Origin: Sphingomonas segetis
GTDB lineage: Bacteria > Pseudomonadota > Alphaproteobacteria > Sphingomonadales > Sphingomonadaceae
Length of the DNA: 34,556 nt
Reading direction: 5' to 3'
Assembly: GCF_009720245.1 (NCBI RefSeq)
Contig: NZ_WJSQ01000008.1
Location: forward strand, 1-34,556
Below the pieces are notes generated by a model. The model ran no database searches, had not been told where the DNA came from, and was given only the letters and a program-made list of their open reading frames with translations. Below are positions 8,847-17,513 of this stretch, in pieces (positions within the stretch are counted from its first letter, which is position 1; each line of letters opens with the position of its first letter). The translations under genes were made by a program, and so were the position numbers.

Positions 8847-9214
8847 TGATCATCGCCGCCGCCGCACTTTCGCTGAGCTGCTCCCGCCCCGTCACGCCGC
8901 CCGGAGCCGCGCTTGCGCAGGAAACCGCCGGACGCGTCGCCGGCCCGCCGCAGACCTGCATTTCGAGCAACCGATCCGAGAATCTGCGCGTGCTCGATCC
9001 GCAGACTCTCGCTTACGGCTTTGGGCGCACCATCTACATCAACCATCTGCCGGCCGCATGCCCGGGCCTCAGCATGTTCAACACGATCATCGTCGAGGCC
9101 GATGACGGGATGCAATATTGCCGCAACAACCGTATCCGCGCGCTCGAGCCGGGAGCCATCATCCCCGGCCCGACTTGCGTGCTCGGCGACTGGGTGCCGT
9201 ACACGCGGCCGTAG
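8834..9214 (+). CDS. Small secreted DUF6491-like protein
   Basis: 126 residues from the ATG at 8834, which follows a strong CAGGAGG (8821-8827) at 6 nt. It overlaps the end of the GH67 gene by 13 bp, which indicates translational coupling. The N-terminus MRALMIIAAAALSLSC is a signal peptide ending in a Cys; the lipobox is imperfect (Ser-Leu-Ser before Cys), so a lipoprotein anchor is possible but not certain. The mature part has paired cysteines (PQTCIS, AACPG, QYCRNN, PTCVLGDW) and resembles the small exported DUF6491 family ('..R.LD..TL....GR..Y...L...CPGL'). The function is unknown. Its position between an alpha-glucuronidase and a halogenase, in the same operon, is notable. Confidence 0.75.
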   Translation: MRALMIIAAAALSLSCSRPVTPPGAALAQETAGRVAGPPQTCISSNRSENLRVLDPQTLAYGFGRTIYINHLPAACPGLSMFNTIIVEADDGMQYCRNNRIRALEPGAIIPGPTCVLGDWVPYTRP

Positions 9215-9255
9215 CGAGGGGTTTCATCCGCCCCCAAACGCCCTAGTGATCGCGA

Positions 9256-10761
9256 ATGGCTGAAGCAGGGGCAATCCGGCGCATCGTCGTGGTCGGCGGC
9301 GGTACCGCAGGGTGGATGACCGCCGCGGCGCTGTCGCGCTTCCTCGGGGGGAGCGGCCGGCGCATCGTACTGATCGAATCCGAAGCCATCGGCACGGTCG
9401 GCGTCGGCGAAGGCACCATCCCGCCGATCCTCGAATATAACCTCCAGCTCGGGCTCGACGAGAGCGAGTTCCTTCGCGAGACCCACGCGGCGTACAAGCT
9501 CGGGATCGAGTTCGTCGGCTGGACCATTCCGGGCGAGCGCTACTTCCACCAATTCGGGCAGATCGGCCGTCCGCTCAACGGCGTACCGCTCCACCAGCTG
9601 TGGCTCGCTCATCGGAGCGAGCCCTCGGTCGGGCCGCTCGCCGCTTACTCGATGACGGCGGCCGCTGCCGCGCGCCACCGCTTCGGCCATCCGTCGCCCG
9701 ATCCGTCCGATGCGCTGTCGCAGATCGCCTACGCCTTCCACTTCGACGCGACCGCCTACGGCAAGTTCCTCCGCCGCTACGCCGAAGCGCGCGGCGCCGA
9801 GAGGATCGAAGGCCGCATCGTCGGCGTCGAGCAGGATGGCGAAACTGGCATCGTGACCGGCGTCACCCTCGAAGACGACCGACGGGTGCGCGGCGATCTG
9901 TTCATCGATTGCTCGGGCTTCCGCAGCCTGCTGCTCGGGCAGCAGCTCGGCGTGCGGTTCGAGGACTGGTCGCACTGGCTTCCGTGCGACCGCGCGGTGA
10001 CGGTCGGGTCCGAACGGACCGAGCCTCTCCTCCCCTACACGCGGACGACGGCGCATCCCGCCGGCTGGCAGTGGCGAATCCCGCTCCAGCACCGCACCGG
10101 CAACGGTCATGTCTATTGCAGCGCCTTCATGGAGGATGACGAGGCCGAGCGGATCCTGCTCGACACGCTCGACGCGCCGCCGATCGCGGAACCGAGGCTG
10201 CTGCGTTTCAAGGCGGGTCGGCGGAGCAAGGCATGGGAAGCGAACGTTATCGCCATCGGCCTCTCTTCCGGCTTTCTCGAGCCGCTCGAATCGACCAGCA
10301 TCCACCTGATCCAGCACGGCATCCAGAAGCTTCTCAGCCTCTTCCCGAGCCATGGCGTCAGCCCGGTCGAGCGCGACGAATACAACCGCGCGATGGCGAG
10401 CAGCTACGAGCCAACGCGTGACTTCATCATTCTGCATTATTTCGCGAACATGCGCGGCGAGCCTTTTTGGAGGCGGATGCGCGAGATGGAGCTTCCGGAC
10501 TCGCTCCGGCACAAGATCGAGCTGTTCCGAGAGCACGGGCGCGTGTTCCGCTACAACGAAGAATTGTTCGACGTGCCAAGCTGGGTCGCCGTGATGCTCG
10601 GCCAGAACATCATCCCCGCCAGGGCCGACCCGCTCGCGACCGCGCTGCCCCAGTCCGAGGTGCTGCGCGCAATGGCGGAGCTGCGCGGCTCATACGAAAG
10701 CGCGGCCGAGCGGCTTCCGCTCGCGAGCGAGTATATCGAGCGGCGGATCGCTGCCGGCTAG
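9256..10761 (+). CDS. Flavin-dependent tryptophan halogenase-family protein 1
   Basis: 501 residues. The FAD-binding GxGxxG is present as VVGGGTAGW (residues 12-20), followed by the family block GTVGVGEGTIPPI. The catalytic lysine is Lys81 (THAAYKLGIEF), equivalent to the lysine that carries the chloramine/hypohalite intermediate in PrnA. The halogenase fingerprint WxWxIP is present as GWQWRIP (270-276). All elements needed for FADH2-dependent halogenation are intact. The substrate is unknown; this clade is commonly found beside TonB-dependent receptors, and tested relatives from Brevundimonas and Xanthomonas prefer bromination of indole-like compounds. No flavin reductase is nearby. The gene is 41 bp downstream of the small secreted protein, and its stop overlaps that of the convergent MFS gene by 3 bp. 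No secretion signal. Confidence 0.93.
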   Translation: MAEAGAIRRIVVVGGGTAGWMTAAALSRFLGGSGRRIVLIESEAIGTVGVGEGTIPPILEYNLQLGLDESEFLRETHAAYKLGIEFVGWTIPGERYFHQFGQIGRPLNGVPLHQLWLAHRSEPSVGPLAAYSMTAAAAARHRFGHPSPDPSDALSQIAYAFHFDATAYGKFLRRYAEARGAERIEGRIVGVEQDGETGIVTGVTLEDDRRVRGDLFIDCSGFRSLLLGQQLGVRFEDWSHWLPCDRAVTVGSERTEPLLPYTRTTAHPAGWQWRIPLQHRTGNGHVYCSAFMEDDEAERILLDTLDAPPIAEPRLLRFKAGRRSKAWEANVIAIGLSSGFLEPLESTSIHLIQHGIQKLLSLFPSHGVSPVERDEYNRAMASSYEPTRDFIILHYFANMRGEPFWRRMREMELPDSLRHKIELFREHGRVFRYNEELFDVPSWVAVMLGQNIIPARADPLATALPQSEVLRAMAELRGSYESAAERLPLASEYIERRIAAG

Positions 10762-12113
10762 TGAATCGTCGCTGCCGCCGGCTCTTCGCTCAGGTGAATG
10801 CGCGCGCGGTAGGAGGCGAGCGCGAAGGCGCACAGCACCGCGTAGCAGGCCGCGGGCACGATCAGCGCGAAATGGTAGCTGGTCAGCTCCGACATCTTGC
10901 CGACGACAAGGGGGATGAGCGCGCCGCCGACGATCGCCGTGCACAGCAGGCCGGACGTTGCTTCTACGCTCGCGCTCGACCGCTCGAGCGTGATCGTGAA
11001 GATCACTGGAAACATGATCGAGTTGAACAGGCCGATGGACAGCGCGACGAAGCCGGCACCGACGCCGCCGACGAAGACCACGTAGAGGCACATCAGCGTT
11101 GCGATGGCCGTGAAAGCGGCGAGCAGCTTGGGCGCGGAGACACGTGCCAGAAGCGCGGAGCCTATCGCCCGTCCGACCATGGCGCCGCCCCAGTAAAATC
11201 CGACGGCCTTGCCCGCTTCCTCGACCGAAACGCCATGAACGCCGTCGCTGCCCATGGTCGCGCCGAGCAGCGGGACGCGGAACGGCGCATCCGAAAGGCC
11301 CCAAATCGCGTTGTCGTTGAGGAATGCGGTCATCTGGGTGCCGATCGCGACCTCTGCGCCGACGTAGAGGAAGATGGCGATGCCGCCGAAGATCGCCCAG
11401 CGCGACGAGAAGGCGTCGGCGATCACCGCGCCGAGGCCCTGGCGGTTCGCGTCGCGCTCCTCGGGCAAGGCAGCAGTGACGGTACGGCGAAGCAGCCACA
11501 TGAACAGGGTCAGCGCGGCGATCAGGCCGCACAGCCAGAAATAAGCCGTGTCGATGCCCCCGAGCGCGTTGGCGCGCACCGCATCGGTGACCACCACCCC
11601 CTCCTTGACCTCGACGCCCTTTAGGAAAAGGTGCGCTCCGAGGATCGGGGCTATGAAAGTTCCGAGCGAGTTGAAGGTCTGGCTCAGCGTCAGTCGGAAG
11701 TGGCTGCGGGCCGGGTCGCCGAGCGCCGCGACCAGCGGGTTGGCAGCGACCTGCAGGATCGTAATTCCGCTCGCCAGCACGAACAATCCGACCAGCACCA
11801 GCGGGAAGATCGCGACGTTGGCGGCAATCAGGATGATCAGGCAGCCGACGATCATGGTCACCAGCGCGGCGACGATCGAAGGCATCGGGCGGAAGCGCTG
11901 CAACAGCACCGCGGCGGGAAATGAAATAATCCCGTAGGCAATGAAGAAGGCGAAGGCGATGAACTGCGCTTCGAAGCGGCTTAGCGTGAAGATGCCCTTC
12001 ACCGCCGCGACCAGCGGATCGTTCAAGGCGGTGATGAAACCCCAGGCGAAGAACAGGCATGTGACGATGATGAAGGCGCCGGTGACGCCGGCCGATTGCC
12101 GCTCTTGCTGCAC
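10758..12113 (-). CDS. FucP/GluP-type sugar:proton MFS transporter
   Basis: 451 residues with about twelve hydrophobic segments, so an inner-membrane carrier. The N-terminus GAFIIVTCLFFAWGFITALND is the signature of the fucose-galactose-glucose/H+ symporter family, and ASGITILQVAANP with TLSQTFNSLGTFIAP are further conserved family blocks. Such carriers import monosaccharides (fucose, galactose, glucose, and in some species mannose). The surrounding enzymes release galactose, mannose, fucose and xylose, and galactose or mannose import fits best with the ROK kinase and ManA nearby. It is transcribed divergently from the esterase gene, with the TAGCGCTA operator b between them. A roughly 25-residue segment in the second half (GSDGVHGVSVEEAG) enlarges one extramembrane loop. 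Confidence 0.9.
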   Translation of the reverse strand: MQQERQSAGVTGAFIIVTCLFFAWGFITALNDPLVAAVKGIFTLSRFEAQFIAFAFFIAYGIISFPAAVLLQRFRPMPSIVAALVTMIVGCLIILIAANVAIFPLVLVGLFVLASGITILQVAANPLVAALGDPARSHFRLTLSQTFNSLGTFIAPILGAHLFLKGVEVKEGVVVTDAVRANALGGIDTAYFWLCGLIAALTLFMWLLRRTVTAALPEERDANRQGLGAVIADAFSSRWAIFGGIAIFLYVGAEVAIGTQMTAFLNDNAIWGLSDAPFRVPLLGATMGSDGVHGVSVEEAGKAVGFYWGGAMVGRAIGSALLARVSAPKLLAAFTAIATLMCLYVVFVGGVGAGFVALSIGLFNSIMFPVIFTITLERSSASVEATSGLLCTAIVGGALIPLVVGKMSELTSYHFALIVPAACYAVLCAFALASYRARIHLSEEPAAATIH

Positions 12114-12176
12114 GTTGATCCCTCTCGAATTTGCGCGGCAGATTGGCAGCGAAAAATGGGTCGCACAAGCGGCGCG

Positions 12177-12188
12177 GTTAGCGCTAAC
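12177..12188. promoter_or_regulatory. LacI-type operator, site b
   Basis: GTTAGCGCTAAC is a perfect 12-bp palindrome in the 83-bp gap between the divergent MFS and esterase genes. It is centred 14 bp before the esterase ATG and 69 bp before the MFS start. It is so close to the esterase start that a bound protein would block its transcription or translation initiation region. Confidence 0.8.
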
Positions 12189-12196
12189 TCTGCCCT

Positions 12197-13651
12197 ATGC
12201 GACATCTTCTCTTTGCGGTCTTGGCAACGTTGATGAGCGTGCCGGCACGGGCGCAAGTGGTGCCGGTCGACGGCGGCTCCGTCCGCGGGTCGGAGTGGAA
12301 CGGCGGACATCTATTCCGCGGCATCCCCTTCGCCGCTCCTCCAGTCGACAAACTTCGCTGGAAGCCGCCGCAGCCGGTCATTCCGTGGAAGGGCGTGCGC
12401 GACGCCACGGCTCAGCCGCCCTCGTGCATCCAGAACAGCCAGGACTGGAACTATTCCGACTATCTGATCGGCAACGAAGATTGCCTGACGCTCGACGTCC
12501 GAACGCCGTCGATGACCGGCAAGCTGCCGGTGCTGGTGTGGATCCACGGCGGCAGCAATCGCGCCGGCGGGCCGAACGACATCGTGCTGTCCGACGTAGG
12601 CAAGCAGGCGGTGATCGTCGGAGTCCGCTACCGGCTCGGAATCTTCGGCTTCCTGTCGCACCCGGCGTTGACCGCCGAGCAGGGCGGGTCTGGCAATTAC
12701 GCGATCATGGACCAGGTCGCCGCGCTGCGCTGGGTGCACGACAATATTGCCCGGTTCGGCGGCGATCCGGCGAACATCACTATAGCCGGGGAGTCGGCAG
12801 GATCGCAGGACGTCAGCCTGCTGCTCGCCGCGCCCGCCGCCCGCGGCCTGTTCCAGAAGGCGATCATGGAAAGCGGTACGCCTGGCTTCGGAATGCCGTT
12901 CAGATCACTCAAAGATGCCGAGCGGATCGGCATGCAGGCCGACGACCTGCTCAAGGCCGCCGGAAGCATCGAGAAGCTGCGGGCGATGTCGGTTCCGGCG
13001 CTGCTCGCCATCGACCTGAAGCTGCACGACGAAGCGGCGGTGTCGGACGCAATGATGTGGCTTCGCACCACCGTCGACGGGAAGCTGTTGCCGAACGACC
13101 CGCGCACGCTGCTCGAGCAAGCGCCGCCGCGGCCGGTGATCGTCGGCACGAATCGGCTCGAGTTCGGGTCCGACCGCGCCCATCGCGATCAGCTTATCGC
13201 CTTGACCTTCCGCCGTAACGAGGCGGCTGCCCGAGCTTATTACCATGCCGACAAACCCAACCCGCCCGACGATCCGCGCCTCGGTAGCCTCGACGAGCAG
13301 ATCGGCACGGACATCACCTTCCGCTGTCCGGCGCAGCATGTGGCCGAACTGATTTCAGGCAAGGGCGCGCCGGTGTGGCGCTACGAATTCGACGCGGCGC
13401 CCCATAGGGGAAAGACTTCCCACGCGGCTGAGATCCCCTATGCGTTCGGCGATTCTCACTTCGCGAATGGCCTTCAGCTCAAGCCTTACTGGATCAACTT
13501 CATCCGCACCGGCGATCCGAACGGTGGCGACCTCCCGCGTTGGCCGCGATTCACGCCCGCCGCTCCGGCACATGTGCTGTTCGACGATTCCAGCGTGACT
13601 CCGCTCGGCGCGCTTCGGCCAGAAATCTGTTCGCTGACGGAGTGGCTGTGA
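12197..13651 (+). CDS. Type-B carboxylesterase (exported)
   Basis: 484 residues with a Sec signal peptide (MRHLLFAVLATLMSVPARAQ). Carboxylesterase/lipase type-B fold: FRGIPFAAPPV, NEDCLTLDVRTP, the oxyanion motif WIHGGSN, and the nucleophile elbow GESAGS with Ser200. The likely catalytic histidine is His409 (KTSHAAEIPYAFG). The acid is probably the Glu in GTNRLEFGSD. In this setting it may remove acetyl or other acyl groups from hemicellulose fragments in the periplasm, but type-B esterases are broad and this is inference. It is the first gene of an overlapping three-gene run (esterase, GDSL esterase, ManA) under operator b. Confidence 0.9.
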   Translation: MRHLLFAVLATLMSVPARAQVVPVDGGSVRGSEWNGGHLFRGIPFAAPPVDKLRWKPPQPVIPWKGVRDATAQPPSCIQNSQDWNYSDYLIGNEDCLTLDVRTPSMTGKLPVLVWIHGGSNRAGGPNDIVLSDVGKQAVIVGVRYRLGIFGFLSHPALTAEQGGSGNYAIMDQVAALRWVHDNIARFGGDPANITIAGESAGSQDVSLLLAAPAARGLFQKAIMESGTPGFGMPFRSLKDAERIGMQADDLLKAAGSIEKLRAMSVPALLAIDLKLHDEAAVSDAMMWLRTTVDGKLLPNDPRTLLEQAPPRPVIVGTNRLEFGSDRAHRDQLIALTFRRNEAAARAYYHADKPNPPDDPRLGSLDEQIGTDITFRCPAQHVAELISGKGAPVWRYEFDAAPHRGKTSHAAEIPYAFGDSHFANGLQLKPYWINFIRTGDPNGGDLPRWPRFTPAAPAHVLFDDSSVTPLGALRPEICSLTEWL

Positions 13652-14397
13652 TGCCATTCAACCGGCGCAATCTGATCCGCATCGCGCTGGCCGCGCCGCT
13701 GATACTGGCATCGGGCGCGGCCTGGGCCAAACAGAAGATGCCGCCGGGCGCAGACTGGAACAGCTGGTTCCACGGCTGGTTCGGCCGCGACTTCGGAATG
13801 GTCGGCTATTACGCCGACGATAATGCAGCGCTGATCGCATCGAACGCGCCGGTCGACGTTGTCTTCATCGGGGATTCGATCACCGAAGGGTGGCCCGACA
13901 AGCGCCCCGGCTTCTTCACGCGCGGGCGCATCGACCGCGGCATCGGCGGGCAGACGACGTCGCAAATGCTGCTGAGGATGATGAGTGACGTGGTCGCGCT
14001 CAAACCGCGGGCAGTGCACATCATGGGGGGAACCAATGACATTGCGGGCAACACCGGGCCGATGACCGCGCAGATGAGCGAGGACAATGCGCGCGCGATG
14101 ACCGACATCGCGCAGCGGCATGGGATCGAGGTGCTCATCGCGTCGGTACCGCCGGCGGCGAATTTCCCGTGGGCGCCGGCGATCGAGACGCGCGGCGCGA
14201 TCGCGGAGCTGAACCGGCGCCTCCACCGCGTCGCGCATGAGACCGCCGCGACGTGGGTCGACTACCATCCTGCGCTCGACGACGGCAGCGGCGCAATCAA
14301 GCCCGGCCTCGCCTCTGACGGCGTTCACCCGACCGAAGCGGGCTATGACGCGATGGCGACCATCGTCGAGCCGATCCTGCGGCGCGTGCTCGCATGA
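13651..14397 (+). CDS. SGNH/GDSL hydrolase (probable acetylesterase)
   Basis: 248 residues. The ATG at 13651 overlaps the esterase TGA by one base (TGATG); a GTG three bases earlier is also possible. The N-terminus MPFNRRNLIRIALAAPLIL is an export signal with twin arginines, ending at AWA. The four SGNH blocks are present: GDSIT (Ser76), GIGGQ, GGTNDI, and SDGVHPT (Asp223, His226). The sequence around them resembles the platelet-activating-factor acetylhydrolase-like subgroup, which includes carbohydrate deacetylases. Together with the upstream esterase it suggests two-step deacetylation of imported mannan, xylan or xyloglucan pieces. The exact bond hydrolysed is unproven. Confidence 0.9.
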   Translation: MPFNRRNLIRIALAAPLILASGAAWAKQKMPPGADWNSWFHGWFGRDFGMVGYYADDNAALIASNAPVDVVFIGDSITEGWPDKRPGFFTRGRIDRGIGGQTTSQMLLRMMSDVVALKPRAVHIMGGTNDIAGNTGPMTAQMSEDNARAMTDIAQRHGIEVLIASVPPAANFPWAPAIETRGAIAELNRRLHRVAHETAATWVDYHPALDDGSGAIKPGLASDGVHPTEAGYDAMATIVEPILRRVLA

Positions 14398-15140
14398 AGC
14401 TCGAGCGGCGCTACGTCGAAAAGCCGTGGGGCAGGACTCAGCTTCCGCCGATGTTCGACGCGCCAGGCGGCAAGCGGATCGGCGAGGTGTGGTTCACCGG
14501 CGCGGGCGAGCAGCCTTTGCTGGTCAAATATCTCTTCACCAGCGAGCGGCTGTCGATCCAGGTCCATCCGGACGACGAGCAGGCGCGCGAGCGCGGGCTG
14601 GCGCGTGGCAAGAGCGAGTGCTGGACCATCCTCGATGCCGAGCCCGGCTCCAGCCTCGGCCTGGGGTTGAAGCTCGAAGTCTCGTCCGACGAGCTCCGCG
14701 CTGCCGCACTCGACGGCTCGATCGAGGAGCTGATGGACTGGCGGCCGGTTCGCGCCGGCGACTTCTTCATGGTCCCGGCAGGGACGATCCACGCCGTTGG
14801 CGCCGGGATTTCGTTGCTCGAATTCCAGCAGAATTCGGACGTGACCTACCGCCTCTACGACTACGGCCGCCCGCGCGAGCTTCATCTCGACGATGGCATC
14901 GCCGTGGCGCGCTCGGAGCCCTATCCCGAAACCTTGGCGCAGCACGTGGAGCCGAACGACCGGCGGACGCTTGTCGATGGCCCTCAATTCGTCCTGGTTC
15001 ACACGGACAGCGATGCGCTCGAGGACCGGGAGCGGTGGGTAATTCCGCTCGACGGAGCGCACGCCGGCAACTGCTTGCTGCTGCAGCCGGGGGAGCGCTT
15101 CGAATCCGACGGACGAATGCTGATCGGCGCTACGGCCTGA
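14394..15140 (+). CDS. manA: Class I mannose-6-phosphate isomerase
   Basis: 248 residues, the short bacterial form. It interconverts mannose-6-phosphate and fructose-6-phosphate in the cytoplasm. Zinc ligands are visible in QVHPDDE (Gln56, His58) and GTIHAVG (His133), with the family start EKPWGRTQL close to the N-terminus. ATG at 14394 overlaps the GDSL gene stop in an ATGA, so the two are translationally coupled. The 3' end overlaps the convergent ROK kinase gene by 11 bp. With that kinase it forms a two-step route from mannose to glycolysis, which supports mannan as one substrate of the locus. Confidence 0.94.
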   Translation: MKLERRYVEKPWGRTQLPPMFDAPGGKRIGEVWFTGAGEQPLLVKYLFTSERLSIQVHPDDEQARERGLARGKSECWTILDAEPGSSLGLGLKLEVSSDELRAAALDGSIEELMDWRPVRAGDFFMVPAGTIHAVGAGISLLEFQQNSDVTYRLYDYGRPRELHLDDGIAVARSEPYPETLAQHVEPNDRRTLVDGPQFVLVHTDSDALEDRERWVIPLDGAHAGNCLLLQPGERFESDGRMLIGATA

Positions 15141-15996
15141 CGGTCATCGCCAGCGCAATTGCACCGAGCGGTCCTGCATCCCGGCCGAGCGCCGGCGCCC
15201 GCAAATAGGGCGCTCCAGCCGGCAATGTCATGTACCCGTTGAGGCTCTCGACCAGCATCGTCTCGATGCGCCTGAGCAGGTGCGGCTGGTTGTCGAGAAC
15301 GCCGCCGCCGACCGCGATCGCACGCGGCGCTGCGGCGCACACGATCGTGTGGCAGAGCTGAGCGAGCGCCCACGCGACCGACTTCCATAACGGATCGTCA
15401 CCCGCAAGTCCGGCCACGTGCTCCGTACCGACGCGCGCGATCAGCGACGGCCCGGCGGCGAGTCCTTCGACACAATCACCGTGGAACGGGCACGAGCCAG
15501 CGAACTTGTCGCCTTGCAAGCGGGCGACGCGGATGTGTCCCATCTCGCAATGTGCGAAGCCGCGCATCGGCAAGCCATTGGCGATCAGTCCCACGCCCAC
15601 GCCCGTGCCGACGGTCACATAAGCGAAATCCTGAAAGCCGCGCCCCGAACCCCAGCGCATCTCGGCCAGCGCGGCGCCGTTCACATCGGTGTCGAACGCC
15701 GCCGGCACTCCCGCAGCGTGCCGCAGCGGTCCGAGCACGTCCGTTCCCGCCCAACCGGGCTTCGGCGTACTGGTGATGTGCCCGTAGGTGGCGGATTGCG
15801 GATCGAGATCGACCGGCCCGAAGCTGGCGATGCCGAGCGCTTGGAACTGCCACCTCGACAGGATATTCGCTATCGCGCCGAGCGTCTCCTCGGGGCTGGT
15901 CGTCGGTACCGTCTCGCGCGCAAGCACCTCGCCGGGACCTGGGGCGAGAATCGCCACGCATTTCGTCCCCCCGAGCTCGACCCCCGCGTAGGTCAA
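15130..15996 (-). CDS. ROK-family sugar kinase (fructokinase/mannokinase type)
   Basis: 288 residues. The N-terminal ATP-binding motif VELGGTKCVAI and the zinc-binding stretch CEMGHIRVARL..GSCPFHGDCVEGLA place it in the ROK subgroup of fructokinases, to which the kinase GmuE of the Bacillus glucomannan operon also belongs. It should phosphorylate mannose or fructose at O6. The only sensible start is a TTG at 15996 that overlaps the stop of the upstream halogenase (TTGA); no ATG lies near the conserved N-terminus. It is the last gene of the four-gene minus-strand operon. It faces manA with an 11-bp overlap, and the two enzymes catalyse consecutive steps if the substrate is mannose. Confidence 0.92.
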   Translation of the reverse strand: MTYAGVELGGTKCVAILAPGPGEVLARETVPTTSPEETLGAIANILSRWQFQALGIASFGPVDLDPQSATYGHITSTPKPGWAGTDVLGPLRHAAGVPAAFDTDVNGAALAEMRWGSGRGFQDFAYVTVGTGVGVGLIANGLPMRGFAHCEMGHIRVARLQGDKFAGSCPFHGDCVEGLAAGPSLIARVGTEHVAGLAGDDPLWKSVAWALAQLCHTIVCAAAPRAIAVGGGVLDNQPHLLRRIETMLVESLNGYMTLPAGAPYLRAPALGRDAGPLGAIALAMTVRP

Positions 15997-17513
15997 GCGG
16001 CCGTCGTCACCGGCCGCGCGGCGCAGCAGCTGCGGATGAAATCGGCGTGCGACGGCAGGCCGTCGACGCGTTGCCTGATGGCCGAGCGGATGCGCGACAA
16101 AGTCAGTTCGAGATCATCCTCCGACATTGCGTCCGCCAGCGGGTGGTGCCCGGTCGGCACCAGCCCCTGCCCGTAAAGGATCGCGAACCAGCTGACCTCG
16201 CTGAAGATGTCGGCCCATCTGGGCTTCACCTCGCCGCGCGCCATGAACAGCTCGAGCTTCTCGGCGAGGCTGCAGGGGATGCTCATATGCTTGCAGTAGC
16301 GCCAGAACTCCGTGTCCTCGCGCTCGGTCACCTTGTAATGCGCGATGATGAAGTCGCGGATGGTCTCGTACTGGAAGCGCATCTCGTCATTGAACCGGTC
16401 GATCAGGATCGGGTCCGGCTCGCGCTGCGGGAAATAATCGAGGAATTTGGTGATCGCCGCCTGCACGAGGTGGATGCTGGTCGATTCGAGCGGCTCGAGG
16501 AATCCGCTCGACAGCCCGAGCGCGAGCACGTTCTTGACCCAGTGCGCCTTGCGTCGGCCCGCCTTGAAGCGGAGCACCTTCGGCTCGGCGAGCGCGGACT
16601 CGCCGAGCGACTCCATGAGCTGGGCTGTAGCTTCGTCGTCCGAGATGTAGCTGCTGCAGAAAACGTAGCCGTTGCCGGTGCGGTGCTGGAGCGGGATTCG
16701 CCACTGCCAGCCGGAGTCGCGCGCGCGGGCGAGGGTGAACGGTGTCGGATCGGTCATGCGCTCGGCCGGCACGGCGGCCGCGCGGTCGTTCGGAAGCCAA
16801 TGGCTCCAGTCCTCGAACCCGGCCTTGTAGACCTGCTCGATCAACAGCCCACGGAAGCCCGAGCAGTCGATGAAGAAGTCGCCGCGGACACTGCTTCCGT
16901 CGGCCATGTCGACCGCTTCGATGCAGCCCGTCTGACTGTCCTGGCGGACGTTGACGACCTTGCCTTCCTTGCGGACGACCCCGCGCCGTTCCGAATAGCG
17001 GCGCAGGTAAGCGGCATAAGTCGAGGCATCGAACTGGAAGGCGTAATTCACGTTGGGTTGATTGCCGCCCTGCGATGGGGGAGTGCGGCCGAACTTGCCG
17101 AGCCGCGCAGCCTGGGCTTCGGCGCTGAAGCGCAGCTGATCGGGATCGCCGCCCGACTGCGCCCAGCGCAGCCAGTATTGGATGAACGAAATCCCGGTCC
17201 TCAGGTCGGCACCGAGCAATCCGAAATTGTGAAAGTAATTATGGCCGACATTCCGCCAGTCGACGAACTCGATCCCCAGCTTGAACGTCGCATTGGTTTC
17301 GCGGACGAACTCGTCCTCGTCGATGCCGAGCAGCTTGTTGAACAGCTGGATTGGGGGGATCGTCGACTCGCCGACTCCGACAGTGCCGATCTCTTCGGAT
17401 TCGATCAGCGTGATGCGATGCTGCTGCGTGCCGACGCATTTGGCGAGCGCCCCGGCGGCCATCCAGCCCGCCGTGCCGCCGCCGACGATGACGATGTCGC
17501 GCAGCGTGTTCAT
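15993..17513 (-). CDS. Flavin-dependent tryptophan halogenase-family protein 2
   Basis: 506 residues with all family signatures: GxGxxG as IVGGGTAGW, GTVGVGESTIPPI, catalytic lysine Lys78 (NATFKLGIEF) and WxWxIP as GWQWRIP (268-274). Expected to use FADH2, O2 and halide to form an active-site halogenating species; substrate unknown. The ATG at 17513 overlaps the stop of the divergent paralogue gene in an ATGA, and its own stop overlaps the ROK kinase start. It is one of three halogenase-like genes in tandem on this strand, clearly paralogous to those at 9256 and 19018 but not nearly identical, so the duplications are old. No flavin reductase or tryptophan biosynthesis gene is nearby. Confidence 0.93.
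   Translation of the reverse strand: MNTLRDIVIVGGGTAGWMAAGALAKCVGTQQHRITLIESEEIGTVGVGESTIPPIQLFNKLLGIDEDEFVRETNATFKLGIEFVDWRNVGHNYFHNFGLLGADLRTGISFIQYWLRWAQSGGDPDQLRFSAEAQAARLGKFGRTPPSQGGNQPNVNYAFQFDASTYAAYLRRYSERRGVVRKEGKVVNVRQDSQTGCIEAVDMADGSSVRGDFFIDCSGFRGLLIEQVYKAGFEDWSHWLPNDRAAAVPAERMTDPTPFTLARARDSGWQWRIPLQHRTGNGYVFCSSYISDDEATAQLMESLGESALAEPKVLRFKAGRRKAHWVKNVLALGLSSGFLEPLESTSIHLVQAAITKFLDYFPQREPDPILIDRFNDEMRFQYETIRDFIIAHYKVTEREDTEFWRYCKHMSIPCSLAEKLELFMARGEVKPRWADIFSEVSWFAILYGQGLVPTGHHPLADAMSEDDLELTLSRIRSAIRQRVDGLPSHADFIRSCCAARPVTTAA

Noticed and set aside
7104-10536. Long minus-strand open frames opposite GH67 (7104-8726) and halogenase 1 (9034-10536)
   Set aside because: Arg/Ala/Glu-rich products without motifs; both lie opposite genes with clear catalytic residues.
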